In this document: piece by piece, positions 34,144 to 44,170 of the stretch
Layout of the letters: every line of letters starts with the position of its first letter
Position numbering within the stretch: the stretch's first letter is position 1
NCBI RefSeq assembly: GCF_029953635.1
Contig: NZ_CP124543.1
Location: 5,655,802-5,719,801 of the forward strand
Reading direction: 5' to 3'
DNA length: 64,000 nucleotides
Origin: Halotia branconii CENA392
GTDB taxonomy: Bacteria > Cyanobacteriota > Cyanobacteriia > Cyanobacteriales > Nostocaceae
Position numbers and translations under genes: made by a program
Notes under the pieces: model-generated
Database searches by the model: none
What the model was told of the DNA's origin: nothing
Seen by the model: only the letters and a program-made list of their open reading frames with translations

Positions 34144-35674
34144 CAAGTTTCTTGAGTTTGGACTAATCTGCATTTAGCAGGAATGAAGAGAAGGCAAAAG
34201 AAAGTTACCCAGCTTTGTTAGAGGCTGAGTTAAGTGGAATCGTTAAAAAAGAAGCAGAAACTAAGCAGCAGTTAGATTAGCGTTCTTAAGTGATTCTTCG
34301 GTTTTAGGTTTTTTAGATGCGTGTTTTTTGACAGTGAGATAACGGGGACGTTGAGGTGGCTGATGCCCTTGGGCACGCCCAGGTGATAACCCTTGAGTTT
34401 TCGGGGGTTGAGCAGGAGTGCCAATAGTGGCTAAAATTAGAGGAAAGGCTTGTGCTACACGTCCTGGAGACAGTTTATCCTGAGTCGATTGCCAGGGCAA
34501 GGGGGAATCAATACAGGCAACTCTTGCGAACCAGAGTTGCCAAGTTAGCAGGGGCATCAAGTCACTCCATCGCTCTGCGGCCCGAGTAGAACTCAATTGA
34601 GGCTGTGTCCAATATAACCTCTGCTTGGCAAATCGATACCAATGCTCTAAAGCAAAGCGGCATAGGTATTTTTGCCAGAGATTCTCTAATGGAGGCATTG
34701 TCTGACCCAACCAAGCTAGCCATAAAGGTTGAAACTTCCGATTACGTCCTACTGGTTGGAGTACCTCGACGCGAATGATTTCCATTGCCCGGTTTGGGGA
34801 CTGAAGGAAATGAAATCCACTCCAACGCATTACTTTCACTCGACCAACTTTCGGGTCTTCAACTTCCAGAGTTTCAGTTGCCTCTGGCCAAGTTTGGGGG
34901 TCATTGAGCTTAAACTTGTGACCATGTTTACATGGTGCGCCTCGTCCTTTATAAGTACCGGGTGTACCCCATACACATCGGTTAGATGCTAAACGCAACA
35001 ATAGGTCTGCGTTAATCTCCTCCGTGGCTTGGACAAATTTGGCGTTGCCGTAGCCTCGGTCATAAGCTGCAAGTGGTCTAGTGCCTAACTCACGGGTGAC
35101 AAGTTTTAGTTGGAATGCGGCTTTACTCGTTGGCGTTTCAAAGGTGGTTATCCGTTCATGTTTCAACGGTAATGCCCAACTCCCATCCGCCTCTGGTATC
35201 CACGCTAACGTACTGTAACTTTGTCCGATGCCTATGCTCCCCCCTCTATCCCCATGAAAAGTTCTTTCTTTTAGTGTCTTCGCTTCTGGTCTTGCCCAAA
35301 AGCTATGATCTCCTGCTAGAAATGGCTGTTCATCCGTCTCTACCTCCTGTACCAGTAGCTTCATCAGCAACATTTTCGGTGGACGACTATCATGTAGTGC
35401 TGCATAAATGCTCGACCATTGCCGTCGAAATACTGGGCTTTGTGACAAGCTTACAAATGATGGGATACTCGGACTTGTCAATACTGCATCCATCAATTCA
35501 AATACTGCATCTTTGGCCTTCCCCAAACTATCGTAGATACCTTGGCGGAATTTTTCTAGTTGTGTCAGGATCATCACGTCAATGATTTATTGATTACTTT
35601 CATTGACTTTACGGCAGTCAGTGTTACTGCTGACTGCTTTTCTCTAGCTTTTTAGTCCAAACTCCAGAAGTTTG
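34144..35674 (-). mobile_element. IS element of the IS4/IS701 group
   Basis: About 1.53 kb. Imperfect terminal inverted repeats are visible: CAAGTTTCTTGAGTTTGGAC at the left (from about 34144) and the inverse of TTAGTCCAAACTCCAGAAGT at the right (35652-35674), with about 20 of 24 matches. A single transposase gene lies between them. I found no convincing target duplication, so the exact borders are uncertain by several bases. Confidence 0.7.
34261..35574 (-). CDS. DDE transposase (IS4/IS701-like)
   Basis: 437 residues from the ATG at 35574 (a GTG precedes it). DDE-type triad candidates are in FLAGDHSFWARPEA, PLAAYDRGYGNAKF and RFALEHWYRFAKQ, the last being the Y-(2)-R-type E box. RNase-H-like core 95-320. 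The C-terminal 60 residues are basic and Pro-rich (TQGLSPGRAQGHQPPQRPRY), likely nucleic-acid binding. No frameshift or internal stop, so it looks intact and could be active. Confidence 0.85.
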   Translation of the reverse strand: MILTQLEKFRQGIYDSLGKAKDAVFELMDAVLTSPSIPSFVSLSQSPVFRRQWSSIYAALHDSRPPKMLLMKLLVQEVETDEQPFLAGDHSFWARPEAKTLKERTFHGDRGGSIGIGQSYSTLAWIPEADGSWALPLKHERITTFETPTSKAAFQLKLVTRELGTRPLAAYDRGYGNAKFVQATEEINADLLLRLASNRCVWGTPGTYKGRGAPCKHGHKFKLNDPQTWPEATETLEVEDPKVGRVKVMRWSGFHFLQSPNRAMEIIRVEVLQPVGRNRKFQPLWLAWLGQTMPPLENLWQKYLCRFALEHWYRFAKQRLYWTQPQLSSTRAAERWSDLMPLLTWQLWFARVACIDSPLPWQSTQDKLSPGRVAQAFPLILATIGTPAQPPKTQGLSPGRAQGHQPPQRPRYLTVKKHASKKPKTEESLKNANLTAA

Positions 35675-35707
35675 TCCCATCGTGGGGCAAACAAGAATTG
35701 GCTAATC

Positions 35708-36157
35708 TTAACCCATTGCTTGCACTGCATTGAGCATGAAATTAATCCGTTGTTCAAATTCTAGTTTTTGAATCATTGCTGTAAACTTATCGGTTTCAGC
35801 AGGTAACTTATAATCAGACGGTACTTGGATAACAGTTCCCTTTTCCATTCCCTGTGCCAACAGCAGCCAAACCTCTAATTTGGCATTAGGACTTAGAGCA
35901 TTATAACCACGACTGATTTCAGTAGCTGCACCGTTAATAATGTCACGCTGTGCTTGCAGTTGTTCTTGGGAAGACAAGTTTTCAATTCGCTCAAATACTG
36001 CTTTACCAGGAGCTTCTACGCTTTGAGGAGGTGCTGGCGTTAGCTTGTCCTTAAGATCTAAGTAACCGAACCAAAGTAAAGCCAGTTGAGTATCCACGTC
36101 AAAACGTTGAAAAGTTTCTAAAGCTGGTTTTGCAGTTTCATCAATTGTATAAGTCAT
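35708..36157 (-). CDS. Helical carotenoid protein (OCP N-terminal-domain homologue)
   Basis: 149 residues from the ATG at 36157 (MTYTIDETAKPALETFQRFD). The all-helical OCP N-terminal fold is clear: VDTQLALLWFGYLDLKDKLT with the Trp/Tyr that contact the keto-carotenoid, LSSQEQLQAQRDIINGAATE, SRGYNALSPNAKLEVWLLLA and FEQRINFMLNAVQAMG. HCPs lack the OCP sensory domain and quench singlet oxygen or phycobilisome excitation in the cytosol. No matching C-terminal-domain gene or carotenoid ketolase is nearby. It sits beside an IS element. Confidence 0.85.
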   Translation of the reverse strand: MTYTIDETAKPALETFQRFDVDTQLALLWFGYLDLKDKLTPAPPQSVEAPGKAVFERIENLSSQEQLQAQRDIINGAATEISRGYNALSPNAKLEVWLLLAQGMEKGTVIQVPSDYKLPAETDKFTAMIQKLEFEQRINFMLNAVQAMG

Positions 36158-37286
36158 AAAATTCCTATGTTCTAATTTTCTAGAGCTACTGAGAAAATGT
36201 GTTTTCAGTAACTTTACACAAGTTAACGAATGCATCGAGATAGATACACCTACTAAGGTAGGAATAAAAATCCTTGCATCAGACAGATGCAAATAACTCA
36301 AGCTGTTATACCCTGTTAGATTTTGTACACTTTAACTAAAGACAGTTTCTTGGTCAGTATTTATGCGTAAATTATCAAGTAAATTGTGTTGCAAAAAAAG
36401 TTAGTCTCTTAACAACACCTTCGCCATTTTTGTGTAGATTGGATTGAGGCACGAAACCTAACAAAAACGTTGGGTTGCGCTATGCTTAACCCAACCTACG
36501 AATCAAGGCTTTTTTCACTTTGGCGAATGTATTGTCTTAAAAATCAATGTTAAAAGTGAAAAACAGTATTTTTACTGAAAACATTTGCATTCAGTTATGA
36601 GTAATATACGTAAGTCCGTCTCTATAACTTTGAGAAAAAATTATTTATTTGTTTTGTACAGATATTTTATTGTGGACTGACTAAGCTAATGAGGATTTAA
36701 GTTGCATAAAAGCAGGACTAAAGTCCTGACTACAAGCGAAGTATTCGGGAAAAATGAATGACTATTAGCTTATTCCTTAGTATTTATTAAGTGTTTTACT
36801 AAGAATGATCGCTGTTAGCTTCTTTACAAGCTTATGATTACAGCCTATATCTAAATTCATTACATTTTAAGCTTAACTGTTAAAGATGTATTTATTAACC
36901 AAATGTGAAAAAGTTACAGCATTCAATAGGTGATATTAAGTATATTATCTTAAGTGTTTATCTTTAGGAAAAGTTGTGATATTTTGGTTGTCAATATTAT
37001 TTTTCAGTACTACTGAATCAGAAATTTAACAAGTTTTGGCACAAAATCAGATTATACAAGGCTAATGTGCAACATATCAAAAAATAAATCGCTGTGCAAA
37101 ATCCCTAAAATCGTGACAGCTTAACCCAGTGATAAACTATCGTCAATCTTTTTACAGTATCGTCACTTTGATTTAAGACAGGCCATAAAGAGTGTCAAAT
37201 CTAATGAAAAGTAATATGATGCCAGTTTTGCTACCAAGCATCAACGATCGCCCAACCCATAGATAAACTGATTGACCGAACTAAGA
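36158..37286. other. 1.1-kb intergenic region before the exporter operon
   Basis: AT-rich and without a credible gene. It holds a diverged GTTGGGTTGCGC...AACCCAACCTACG palindromic repeat at 36469-36500 and an AGGACTAAAGTCCT palindrome near 36715. The last 200 nt must contain the promoter of the exporter genes. I saw no small double-glycine-type precursor peptide with a good start. Confidence 0.5.
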
Positions 37287-40200
37287 ATGACTTATATTAA
37301 GAGCGAATTTCAAGAATTTATCACGACCCTAGAGGGGTTTGACCAATTACCATCTGAGGCGATCGCTACTATATCAGAACGACTGCAAGCTTGGCGATAT
37401 CGCATTGGTCAAAAAATTGTTGGCAAAGAAAAAATCCCCGATCAAGTCATAATTCTTTATGAGGGTCAAGTACGTCTATTAGGATATGACCCCCAAACAC
37501 AAATACCAACTACCCTCAAATTGCTACAACCAGGAGCAATGATTGGCGAAGTAGATTTGTTGCGTGGAGTGGCTTGTGAGACAGCGATCGCCTCTACCGA
37601 AGTGATATGTTTAACCTTGAGCGCTACTGAATATTTCCGTCTTCTCTCTACCTACCCAGCCTTTGCCAAGGCGCGGCAAAACCACACTCATCTAGTAGAA
37701 GTTTTCGATATCCTGGGTTCGCAACTAGAAAAACAAGCCAACGCCACAATCAATCTTAAAGAACTCATACAACAAGTTCTACCAAAAGCAAAAGTACATT
37801 ACCTACCTCCAGGGAAAACCTCCTTCAATGAACTAGATAGCGAAAGCATCTGGTTTGTGAGTGGCGGTGGTACAGTCACAGATTTTCCCCCAGGTTCTCG
37901 TTTAGAACCTACTGACGGCAAACAAGCAATTGAGGTTAAGGGAACTAATCCGGCTCGTTTGATTAGTTTATCTCCAGCGGATTTATCATTTCTTGATCAT
38001 CATAGTTATCAGTCGCAGCCTGTACAACTAACTGTCAAAGAGACTAAACCAAATCTTAAAGATGACATAGAGATTCCTTATGCATCTGATCAAGAGGTTC
38101 CTCAGTCGGCATCTTATTCTTCAACAGAGTCACAAAAAAACCAGAAATACCCATTTATTGGCGGAAAAGGAGAATTAAATACAACCTCTGCCTGTTTCCA
38201 AATGCTCTCGAAACACCTGCAAATTCCCTTTCGTCGGGAGGTGGTGCGCCGCATCTTAAATGAGCAAATTAAACGCCAAGGTAGTATATCGTTTCAAGCT
38301 TGTGCATATCTGGCAGAATTAATTGGATTGAAGGCGCAATTAGTAGACATACCATCAGCCGCAGTCACACGCATCCCTACACCAGCACTGATTCGCTATG
38401 GCGATAGTTTTGCTGTTTTATACGCAGCAGATGTCAACAATGTTGTCATGGGTGTGCCATCCCAAGGAATTGTGCGCTGCAAACCCGCGCAACTAGTAGA
38501 ACACTTAGAGGTTGATGAAGGCAATTTTCCACCTCAAATCAGAATATTGCTGTTGGCGACTACCAAAGAAACACCCCAAGAACGCTTCGGTTTGCGGTGG
38601 TTTCTCCCTTATATGTCGCGCTACCGCCGAGTTTTAACAGAAGTTTTTATTGCTTCTTTCTTTGTACAATTGGCGCAATTAGCTAACCCCCTAGTTATTC
38701 AGCTAATCATCGATAAAGTTATCGTTCAAAATAGCATTAGTACTCTGAATGTTTTGGGTCTATTGTTATTAGTTGTAGGCATATTTGAAGCAGTTCTGAC
38801 GACGTTACGGACTTATTTGTTTGTCGATACTACCAACCGTATTGATATGGGTTTGGGGTCACAAATTATCGACCATTTATTACGCCTACCCTTACGCTAC
38901 TTTGAACGCCGACCTGTAGGTGAATTAGCTACCCGCATCAACGAACTAGAAAATATCCGTCAGTTTCTCACTGGGACGGCTTTAACAGTAGGGTTAGATG
39001 CTTTGTTCTCGGTGGTGTATATTATCGTCATGCTGTTCTACAGTTGGCAATTGACTTTGGTTGGTTTGGGTACTATTCCTGTATTTGTAATTATTACTTT
39101 AATTGCTTCTCCGACTGTGAGTAGACAGTTACGTTCTAAAGCCGAACGCAACGCCGAAACTCAATCTTATTTAGTTGAGGTGATGTCAGGGATTCAAACA
39201 GTAAAAGCGCAAAATATCGAATTGCGATCGCGCTTTTCTTGGCAAGAGCGTTATGCTCGATATGTAGCTGCTGGTTTTAAAACCGTTGTCACATCCACCC
39301 TGGCTAACTCTACTAGTAACTTTCTCAATAAACTTAGTAGCTTGCTAGTTTTATGGGTAGGTGCTTATTTGGTACTCCAAGGCGAACTAACCTTAGGAGA
39401 ATTAATCGCTTTTAGAATTATTTCCGGTTACGTTACTGGCCCAATATTACGTTTAGCTCAACTCTGGCAAAGCTTCCAAGAAACTGCACTATCTCTAGAA
39501 CGTTTAAGCGACATTGTTGATACACCACAAGAAGCAGAAATAGACCGTCAAAATATTCCTTTACCCGCCATTGTCGGTGCAGTGAAATATGAGAATGTTT
39601 CTTTCCGGTTTGCGCCCAGTGGCCCTATGCAACTTTCTAATGTCAATTTAGATTTTCCAGCAGGGAAATTTGTCGGCGTTGTCGGACAAAGTGGTTCTGG
39701 TAAAAGTACGATGATGAAATTACTGCTGAGACTATACGAAGTGGAATCTGGCAGAATTTTGATTGATGGTTATGATATTTCTAAAGTAGAACTTTACTCA
39801 TTGCGGCGACAAGTTGGTGTAGTTCCTCAAGACCCATTGTTATTTGATGGCACAGTTCAAGAAAACATTGCTTTAACTAATCCTGATGCCACAACAGACG
39901 AAATTATCGAAGCTGCTCGTGTTGCAGCTGCTCATGAGTTTATTATGAACTTGCCCAATGGTTACAACACACGAGTTGGAGAAAGAGGTTCTGGACTTTC
40001 TGGTGGACAACGACAAAGAATTGCGATCGCTCGTTCTATTTTACAACGACCAGAATTATTAGTCTTAGATGAAGCCACAAGTGCTTTAGACTATCCTACA
40101 GAACGACAAGTTTGTTTAAATCTCGCCAAAGCATTCCAAGGTAATACCGTATTCTTTATTACCCACCGTCTCAACACCGTCAGCCACGCAGATGTTATTG

Positions 40201-40307
40201 TCGTCATGGATGGTGGCAGAGTCATAGAACAAGGAAGCCATCAAGAACTAATGACTGCTAAAGGTCATTATTTTTACCTATATCAGCAACAAGAAGTTAA
40301 CTTGTGA
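37287..40307 (+). CDS. Type I exporter ABC protein with cyclic-nucleotide and degenerate C39 domains
   Basis: 1006 residues from the ATG at 37287 (an in-frame TTG is 15 nt upstream). A cNMP-binding-like domain occupies about 20-150 (QVIILYEGQVRLLGYDPQTQ). A C39-like domain follows at about 290-425. Its catalytic Cys region reads GELNTTSACFQMLSKHLQ and the His region TPALIRYGDSFAVLYA; the Cys and His of the protease are absent. Six-helix ABC domain 445-740, then ATPase with Walker A GQSGSGKST near 800, LSGGQRQR near 904, LLVLDEATSALD, and FITHRL. Pairs with the HlyD gene 86 nt downstream. Confidence 0.85.
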   Translation: MTYIKSEFQEFITTLEGFDQLPSEAIATISERLQAWRYRIGQKIVGKEKIPDQVIILYEGQVRLLGYDPQTQIPTTLKLLQPGAMIGEVDLLRGVACETAIASTEVICLTLSATEYFRLLSTYPAFAKARQNHTHLVEVFDILGSQLEKQANATINLKELIQQVLPKAKVHYLPPGKTSFNELDSESIWFVSGGGTVTDFPPGSRLEPTDGKQAIEVKGTNPARLISLSPADLSFLDHHSYQSQPVQLTVKETKPNLKDDIEIPYASDQEVPQSASYSSTESQKNQKYPFIGGKGELNTTSACFQMLSKHLQIPFRREVVRRILNEQIKRQGSISFQACAYLAELIGLKAQLVDIPSAAVTRIPTPALIRYGDSFAVLYAADVNNVVMGVPSQGIVRCKPAQLVEHLEVDEGNFPPQIRILLLATTKETPQERFGLRWFLPYMSRYRRVLTEVFIASFFVQLAQLANPLVIQLIIDKVIVQNSISTLNVLGLLLLVVGIFEAVLTTLRTYLFVDTTNRIDMGLGSQIIDHLLRLPLRYFERRPVGELATRINELENIRQFLTGTALTVGLDALFSVVYIIVMLFYSWQLTLVGLGTIPVFVIITLIASPTVSRQLRSKAERNAETQSYLVEVMSGIQTVKAQNIELRSRFSWQERYARYVAAGFKTVVTSTLANSTSNFLNKLSSLLVLWVGAYLVLQGELTLGELIAFRIISGYVTGPILRLAQLWQSFQETALSLERLSDIVDTPQEAEIDRQNIPLPAIVGAVKYENVSFRFAPSGPMQLSNVNLDFPAGKFVGVVGQSGSGKSTMMKLLLRLYEVESGRILIDGYDISKVELYSLRRQVGVVPQDPLLFDGTVQENIALTNPDATTDEIIEAARVAAAHEFIMNLPNGYNTRVGERGSGLSGGQRQRIAIARSILQRPELLVLDEATSALDYPTERQVCLNLAKAFQGNTVFFITHRLNTVSHADVIVVMDGGRVIEQGSHQELMTAKGHYFYLYQQQEVNL

Positions 40308-40393
40308 TAGTTCTCAATGGTCAATAGTTGAAATTATTGACCATAATTAAGACTTTTCCCGCCAAAATCTACCATTTAAAACATAAAATTACG

Positions 40394-41971
40394 ATGACTC
40401 AACTTAATAATGGAAATCGCTTGAATGGCCATAATGGCAACGGCAACAAAGTTAAAGCAGATTCATTGGTAAGTACAAATCAAAAAAAGTTAGCCAAAAA
40501 ACCTTTAATTAGTCCATACGAAGGTAATTTTGAGCAATCCGTTGTACTGCGCCAATCTCCAGTTTGGTCACGCACAATTATGATCACTCTGGTAGGATTA
40601 GCATGTGTTGGTATTGCTTGGGCTTATTTCGCTAAAATTGAGCAAGTCGTACCTGCTACTGGTCAGTTAAAGCCTGAAGGTACAGTTAAAGAAGTTCAGG
40701 CTCCTGTTAATGGAGTAGTAAAAGAGGTTTATGTCAAAGATGGACAAAAGGTCAAAAAAGGACATTTATTATTAACATTTGAGACCGTTGCCACTCTTGC
40801 TCAATTAGATTCTTTAAAAAAGATTCACACCGCATTAACCCAAGAAAATCAAATTTATCGCCAATTAATGAGCGCAAGTGGTGCAATCGCATCAGAATCA
40901 CAATTCTTACGCAGTAAATTACCCAGAGACGCTGCCTTTTTATTAAAAAGTCGGGCAGCCTTAGTTGCAGAAAATGAATTGTTACGTACTGAATTAAACA
41001 ACTCTACTGCGAGTGTAGGGCTGGGAATTGATGAACAACAACGTCTGCAAATTTCTAGAAGAGAATTACAATCTCGCGCTGCTGCGGCACAGTTAGAGGT
41101 TGAAAAAACTAAAAAACAACTTGCTCAAACAGTAAGTAAGTTGGCTGATACCAAAGCAGGTTTAGCCATCCAAAAAGAGATTTTAGATAAACTGAAAATA
41201 TTATCTGAAGAAGGCGGAATTTCTCAACTTCAATATCTTAATCAGAAACAACAAGTGCAAACTTTAATTGCAGAAGTAGCACAACTAGGTGAAGAACAGC
41301 AACGTCTCCAGTTTGATATTGAGAAAGGCAGGCAGGATTTAAACAATACTGTTGCTATTTCTTATAAAACCATTTTGGAAAAAATTGCTGATAACAAAAA
41401 GCGCATTGCTGACATTGATAGCCAGTTTATGAAAATCGTGTTAGATAATGAGCAAAATTTGGCAGATATCAATAGTAAAATTTCTCAAGCTCAACTTAAT
41501 CATAAATATCAAGAACTCCACGCCCCTGTATCAGGAACAATTTTTGATTTACAAGCTAAAAATCCTGGCTATGTAGCGAATCCCACCCAAAAACTTCTGC
41601 AAATTGTGCCTAACGATAAGTATGTAGGTGAAGTGTTTATCACCAACAGAGATATTGGTTTTGTCAAAAAAGGTATGAAAGTTGATGTAAGAATTGATTC
41701 ATTTCCTTTCAGTGAATTTGGTGACATTAAAGGAGAACTAACTAGCATAGCATCAGACGCATTACCACCAGATGAAACACACAAATTTTATCGATTTCCG
41801 GCAACAGTTAGTTTAGATAAACAATCCATAGATATTAAAGGTAGAAATATCTCTTTGCAGTCAGGTATGTCGATTAGTGCCAATATTAAAGTCCGCGAAG
41901 AACGGACTGTGATGAGTTTGTTTACAGAGATGTTTACTAACCAAGTTGAAAGCTTGAAAGAAGTGCGGTAA
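40394..41971 (+). CDS. HlyD-family membrane-fusion protein
   Basis: 525 residues from the ATG at 40394 (MTQLNNGNRLNGHNGNGN; an upstream TTG is 66 nt earlier). One membrane helix near 60-80 (TIMITLVGLACVGIAWAYFA). Lipoyl half-motifs are VKEVQAPVNGVVKEVYVKDG and ELHAPVSGTIFDLQAKNPG; between them is a long coiled coil (about 130-390). This is the periplasmic adaptor that links the ABC exporter to a TolC-type channel. No precursor or substrate gene is evident next to it. Confidence 0.9.
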   Translation: MTQLNNGNRLNGHNGNGNKVKADSLVSTNQKKLAKKPLISPYEGNFEQSVVLRQSPVWSRTIMITLVGLACVGIAWAYFAKIEQVVPATGQLKPEGTVKEVQAPVNGVVKEVYVKDGQKVKKGHLLLTFETVATLAQLDSLKKIHTALTQENQIYRQLMSASGAIASESQFLRSKLPRDAAFLLKSRAALVAENELLRTELNNSTASVGLGIDEQQRLQISRRELQSRAAAAQLEVEKTKKQLAQTVSKLADTKAGLAIQKEILDKLKILSEEGGISQLQYLNQKQQVQTLIAEVAQLGEEQQRLQFDIEKGRQDLNNTVAISYKTILEKIADNKKRIADIDSQFMKIVLDNEQNLADINSKISQAQLNHKYQELHAPVSGTIFDLQAKNPGYVANPTQKLLQIVPNDKYVGEVFITNRDIGFVKKGMKVDVRIDSFPFSEFGDIKGELTSIASDALPPDETHKFYRFPATVSLDKQSIDIKGRNISLQSGMSISANIKVREERTVMSLFTEMFTNQVESLKEVR

Positions 41972-42062
41972 AAGTTAGTTGTAAGTTGTCAGTGGTCAGT
42001 GGTGTTTTTTCTTCCTGCTCCCCTGCCCCCTGCTCCCCTGCACCCTTGCCCCATGCCCTACT

Positions 42063-42551
42063 ATGCAACGTATTAACCCTGCTCCTGGACAAGAATCAGT
42101 TTGGGATTATCCCCGTCCTCCTCGCTTGGAGGATACAGACAAACATATCCAGATTATTTTTAATGGAGTAACAATTGCAGATACCCACAGCGCTAAGCGT
42201 GTTTTAGAAACTAGTCATCCACCCGGTTATTACATCCCTCCTACTGATATCAAAATGGAGTACCTGCTGCTGACACCACAATCTAGTTTTTGTGAGTGGA
42301 AAGGAAACGCAGGTTATTACAACATTCGTGTTGGTGATAAAGAAGTCAAAAATGCTGCTTGGTTTTACCCCAACCCCACACCAAACTTTTCATCTATTAA
42401 AGATTATGTAGCGTTTTATGCTCATCTCATGGATGCTTGTTATGTCAATGAAGAAAGGGTACAACCGCAACCGGGTAACTTTTATGGCGGTTGGATTACC
42501 AGTGATGTTGTTGGGCCTTTCAAAGGTGACCCTGGTACTTGGGGATGGTGA
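42063..42551 (+). CDS. DUF427 domain protein
   Basis: 162 residues, typical DUF427: IQIIFNGVTIADTHSAKRVL, HPPGYYIPPTDIKMEYL, CEWKGNAGYYNIRVGDKEV, NAAWFYPNPTPNF and the C-terminal GNFYGGWITSDVVGPFKGDP. Widespread in cyanobacteria and actinobacteria with no fixed function. Beta-rich, cytosolic. It follows a C-rich Nostoc spacer, so its promoter is not obvious. Confidence 0.85.
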   Translation: MQRINPAPGQESVWDYPRPPRLEDTDKHIQIIFNGVTIADTHSAKRVLETSHPPGYYIPPTDIKMEYLLLTPQSSFCEWKGNAGYYNIRVGDKEVKNAAWFYPNPTPNFSSIKDYVAFYAHLMDACYVNEERVQPQPGNFYGGWITSDVVGPFKGDPGTWGW

Positions 42552-42685
42552 AGTTTAATCTACAGAGCTGCCGCTATGATGAAATCAGAACCAAGTCGGA
42601 ATTACACAGAACAATTGTTTAAACCTGACTTTTAATTTTTAACTTTTGACTTTTGCAAAGCGGTTGACCTTGGTGAAGCTCAGCA

Positions 42686-43021
42686 ATGGTAATGATAGTT
42701 GTCGTCATTAACACCCTCATCTCGTTAATACTATTTTATGTCGCTTGGCGAGTATGGAAACTTAAGCAAATCATAGGACGAATAGCCGATAAACTAACAA
42801 TCTATGAACGTAATACTTATGCGGCACTGTATAAAACACCAGAAAATATTTATATTGGACAGCGAAATATTCATAACTTGCGCCAAGGAAACCAAGGGCT
42901 ACAAGTAAAAATCCAACAAGTGCGGCAAATTGTTGGCTTGCTGTTTTTGGGACGGCGAGTCTGGGGGCGATCGCTTCGCAGGACAGGGACTACACTAAGA
43001 AAAAGAGCGATCGCTAAATAA
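42686..43021 (+). CDS. Small membrane-anchored conserved cyanobacterial protein
   Basis: 111 residues. One N-terminal membrane helix (VVVINTLISLILFYVAWRVW), then a coiled region and a very basic C-terminus (FLGRRVWGRSLRRTGTTLRK) suited to membrane or nucleic-acid binding. A second ATG two codons on is an equal start candidate. Function unknown. It is upstream of the YtxH and DUF948-like genes, which have the same small-membrane-protein style. Confidence 0.6.
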   Translation: MVMIVVVINTLISLILFYVAWRVWKLKQIIGRIADKLTIYERNTYAALYKTPENIYIGQRNIHNLRQGNQGLQVKIQQVRQIVGLLFLGRRVWGRSLRRTGTTLRKRAIAK

Positions 43022-43054
43022 AAACTCTATTGTTTTGTGGGTAGAGTTTTGTTA
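43022..43054 (+). terminator. Terminator hairpin
   Basis: AAACTCTA and TAGAGTTTT arms (43022-43050) with a T-rich end, directly after the stop of the small membrane protein gene. Confidence 0.65.
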
Positions 43055-43229
43055 GTGGTCAGTAGTTAGTAGCCCATATCAAAAACACTGACAACTGACC
43101 CACTTAGCATGAATCACAGCAACATTTCTAGCAAGTATATTGTCAAGATACATTAATTAGATAAAATCATTGGGGTCTTGCAAGAGGAGGAAACCCACCT
43201 AAAATGATTGTAAGGAGATAAATAATAAC

Positions 43230-43580
43230 ATGTCTAATAACCGTTCTGGAGTATTTTTTGGTGGTTTGATGCTCGGAGCTACTATCGGTACTTTGACTGG
43301 TTTGCTAGTTGCTCCACGCACAGGGCGCGAAACACGTAAACTTTTAAAAAAATCTGCCGATGCCTTACCAGAATTGGCAGAAGATTTATCAACGAGTGTA
43401 CAAATTCAGGCAGACCGTTTTTCTGTCAGCGCACTGCGAAACTGGGATGAAACTTTAGATAGACTACGAGAAGCGATCGCCGCTGGCGTAGATGCTAGCC
43501 AACGTGAAAGTCAAGTCTTGAAACGTCAAAAAGCTCAAGAAGACTCAGATCCTCTTCCTCAACAACTAGAACACTCATAA
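43230..43580 (+). CDS. YtxH-domain protein
   Basis: 116 residues. FFGGLMLGATIGTLTGLLVA is a glycine-zipper membrane segment followed by PRTGRETRKLLKKSADALPE, the YtxH/general-stress layout. The remainder is helical and amphipathic. Good Shine-Dalgarno AAGGAG about 13 nt before the ATG. The DUF948-like gene starts 11 nt downstream, so the two form an operon, common in cyanobacteria. Possible envelope-stress role by analogy. Confidence 0.8.
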   Translation: MSNNRSGVFFGGLMLGATIGTLTGLLVAPRTGRETRKLLKKSADALPELAEDLSTSVQIQADRFSVSALRNWDETLDRLREAIAAGVDASQRESQVLKRQKAQEDSDPLPQQLEHS

Positions 43581-43591
43581 ATGGCATAACC

Positions 43592-44170
43592 GTGATTGAT
43601 CCCCTGTTTTGGCTGGGACTATCTCTACTTTTAGTCGCTATTAGTCTGACTGCTGTTTTGGTAGCGGCCATACCAGCTTTACAGGAGTTGGCACGCGCTG
43701 CTCGTAGTGCAGAAAAGTTCTTTGATACCCTTGCACGAGATTTACCGCCAACACTTAACGCCATCCGCACAACTGGCTTGGAAATTACTGAGTTAACCGA
43801 CGATGTCAGTGAAGGTGTCAGAAGCGCCAGTCAAGTTGCTAAACAAGTTGATCAAAGCTTAGATGGTGCGAGAAAACAAGCTCAAAATGTTCAAGCAAGT
43901 ACACGCAGCATTTTTGTTGGTGTAAAAACTGCTTGGAAAACTTTTACGCGCCAAAAACCTGCACGGCGATCTGTTGAACGTCTACCCATTAATGAAATAC
44001 CATCATTGACGTTGCGAGAACGTGAAGCACTCAGACAGGAAGAACGCCGGACAAAAGCAGAAGCATACCGTATTAATACTGCTTATAATCAATCTCCTAG
44101 CACAGAAGATGATAATGAGAATTTTCTCTCTAAACCGACAGTCTCCGATGATTGGTACAACCAAGATTAA
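43592..44170 (+). CDS. DUF948-like membrane protein
   Basis: 192 residues, GTG start. One membrane helix (FWLGLSLLLVAISLTAVLVA) then a long amphipathic helix region of methyl-accepting-like type (LPPTLNAIRTTGLEITELTD, VRSASQVAKQVDQSLDGARK), and a charged tail. Fits the DUF948 family often encoded beside YtxH proteins. Function unknown. Confidence 0.75.
   Translation: MIDPLFWLGLSLLLVAISLTAVLVAAIPALQELARAARSAEKFFDTLARDLPPTLNAIRTTGLEITELTDDVSEGVRSASQVAKQVDQSLDGARKQAQNVQASTRSIFVGVKTAWKTFTRQKPARRSVERLPINEIPSLTLREREALRQEERRTKAEAYRINTAYNQSPSTEDDNENFLSKPTVSDDWYNQD

Noticed and set aside
36302..37271. Possible precursor peptide gene for the C39-type exporter
   Set aside because: No short frame with a good start, ribosome site and double-glycine leader was visible.
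42000..42060. C-rich tract as a regulatory signal
   Set aside because: The same CTGCCCCCTGCTCCC type occurs in several unrelated gaps, so it is a general spacer.
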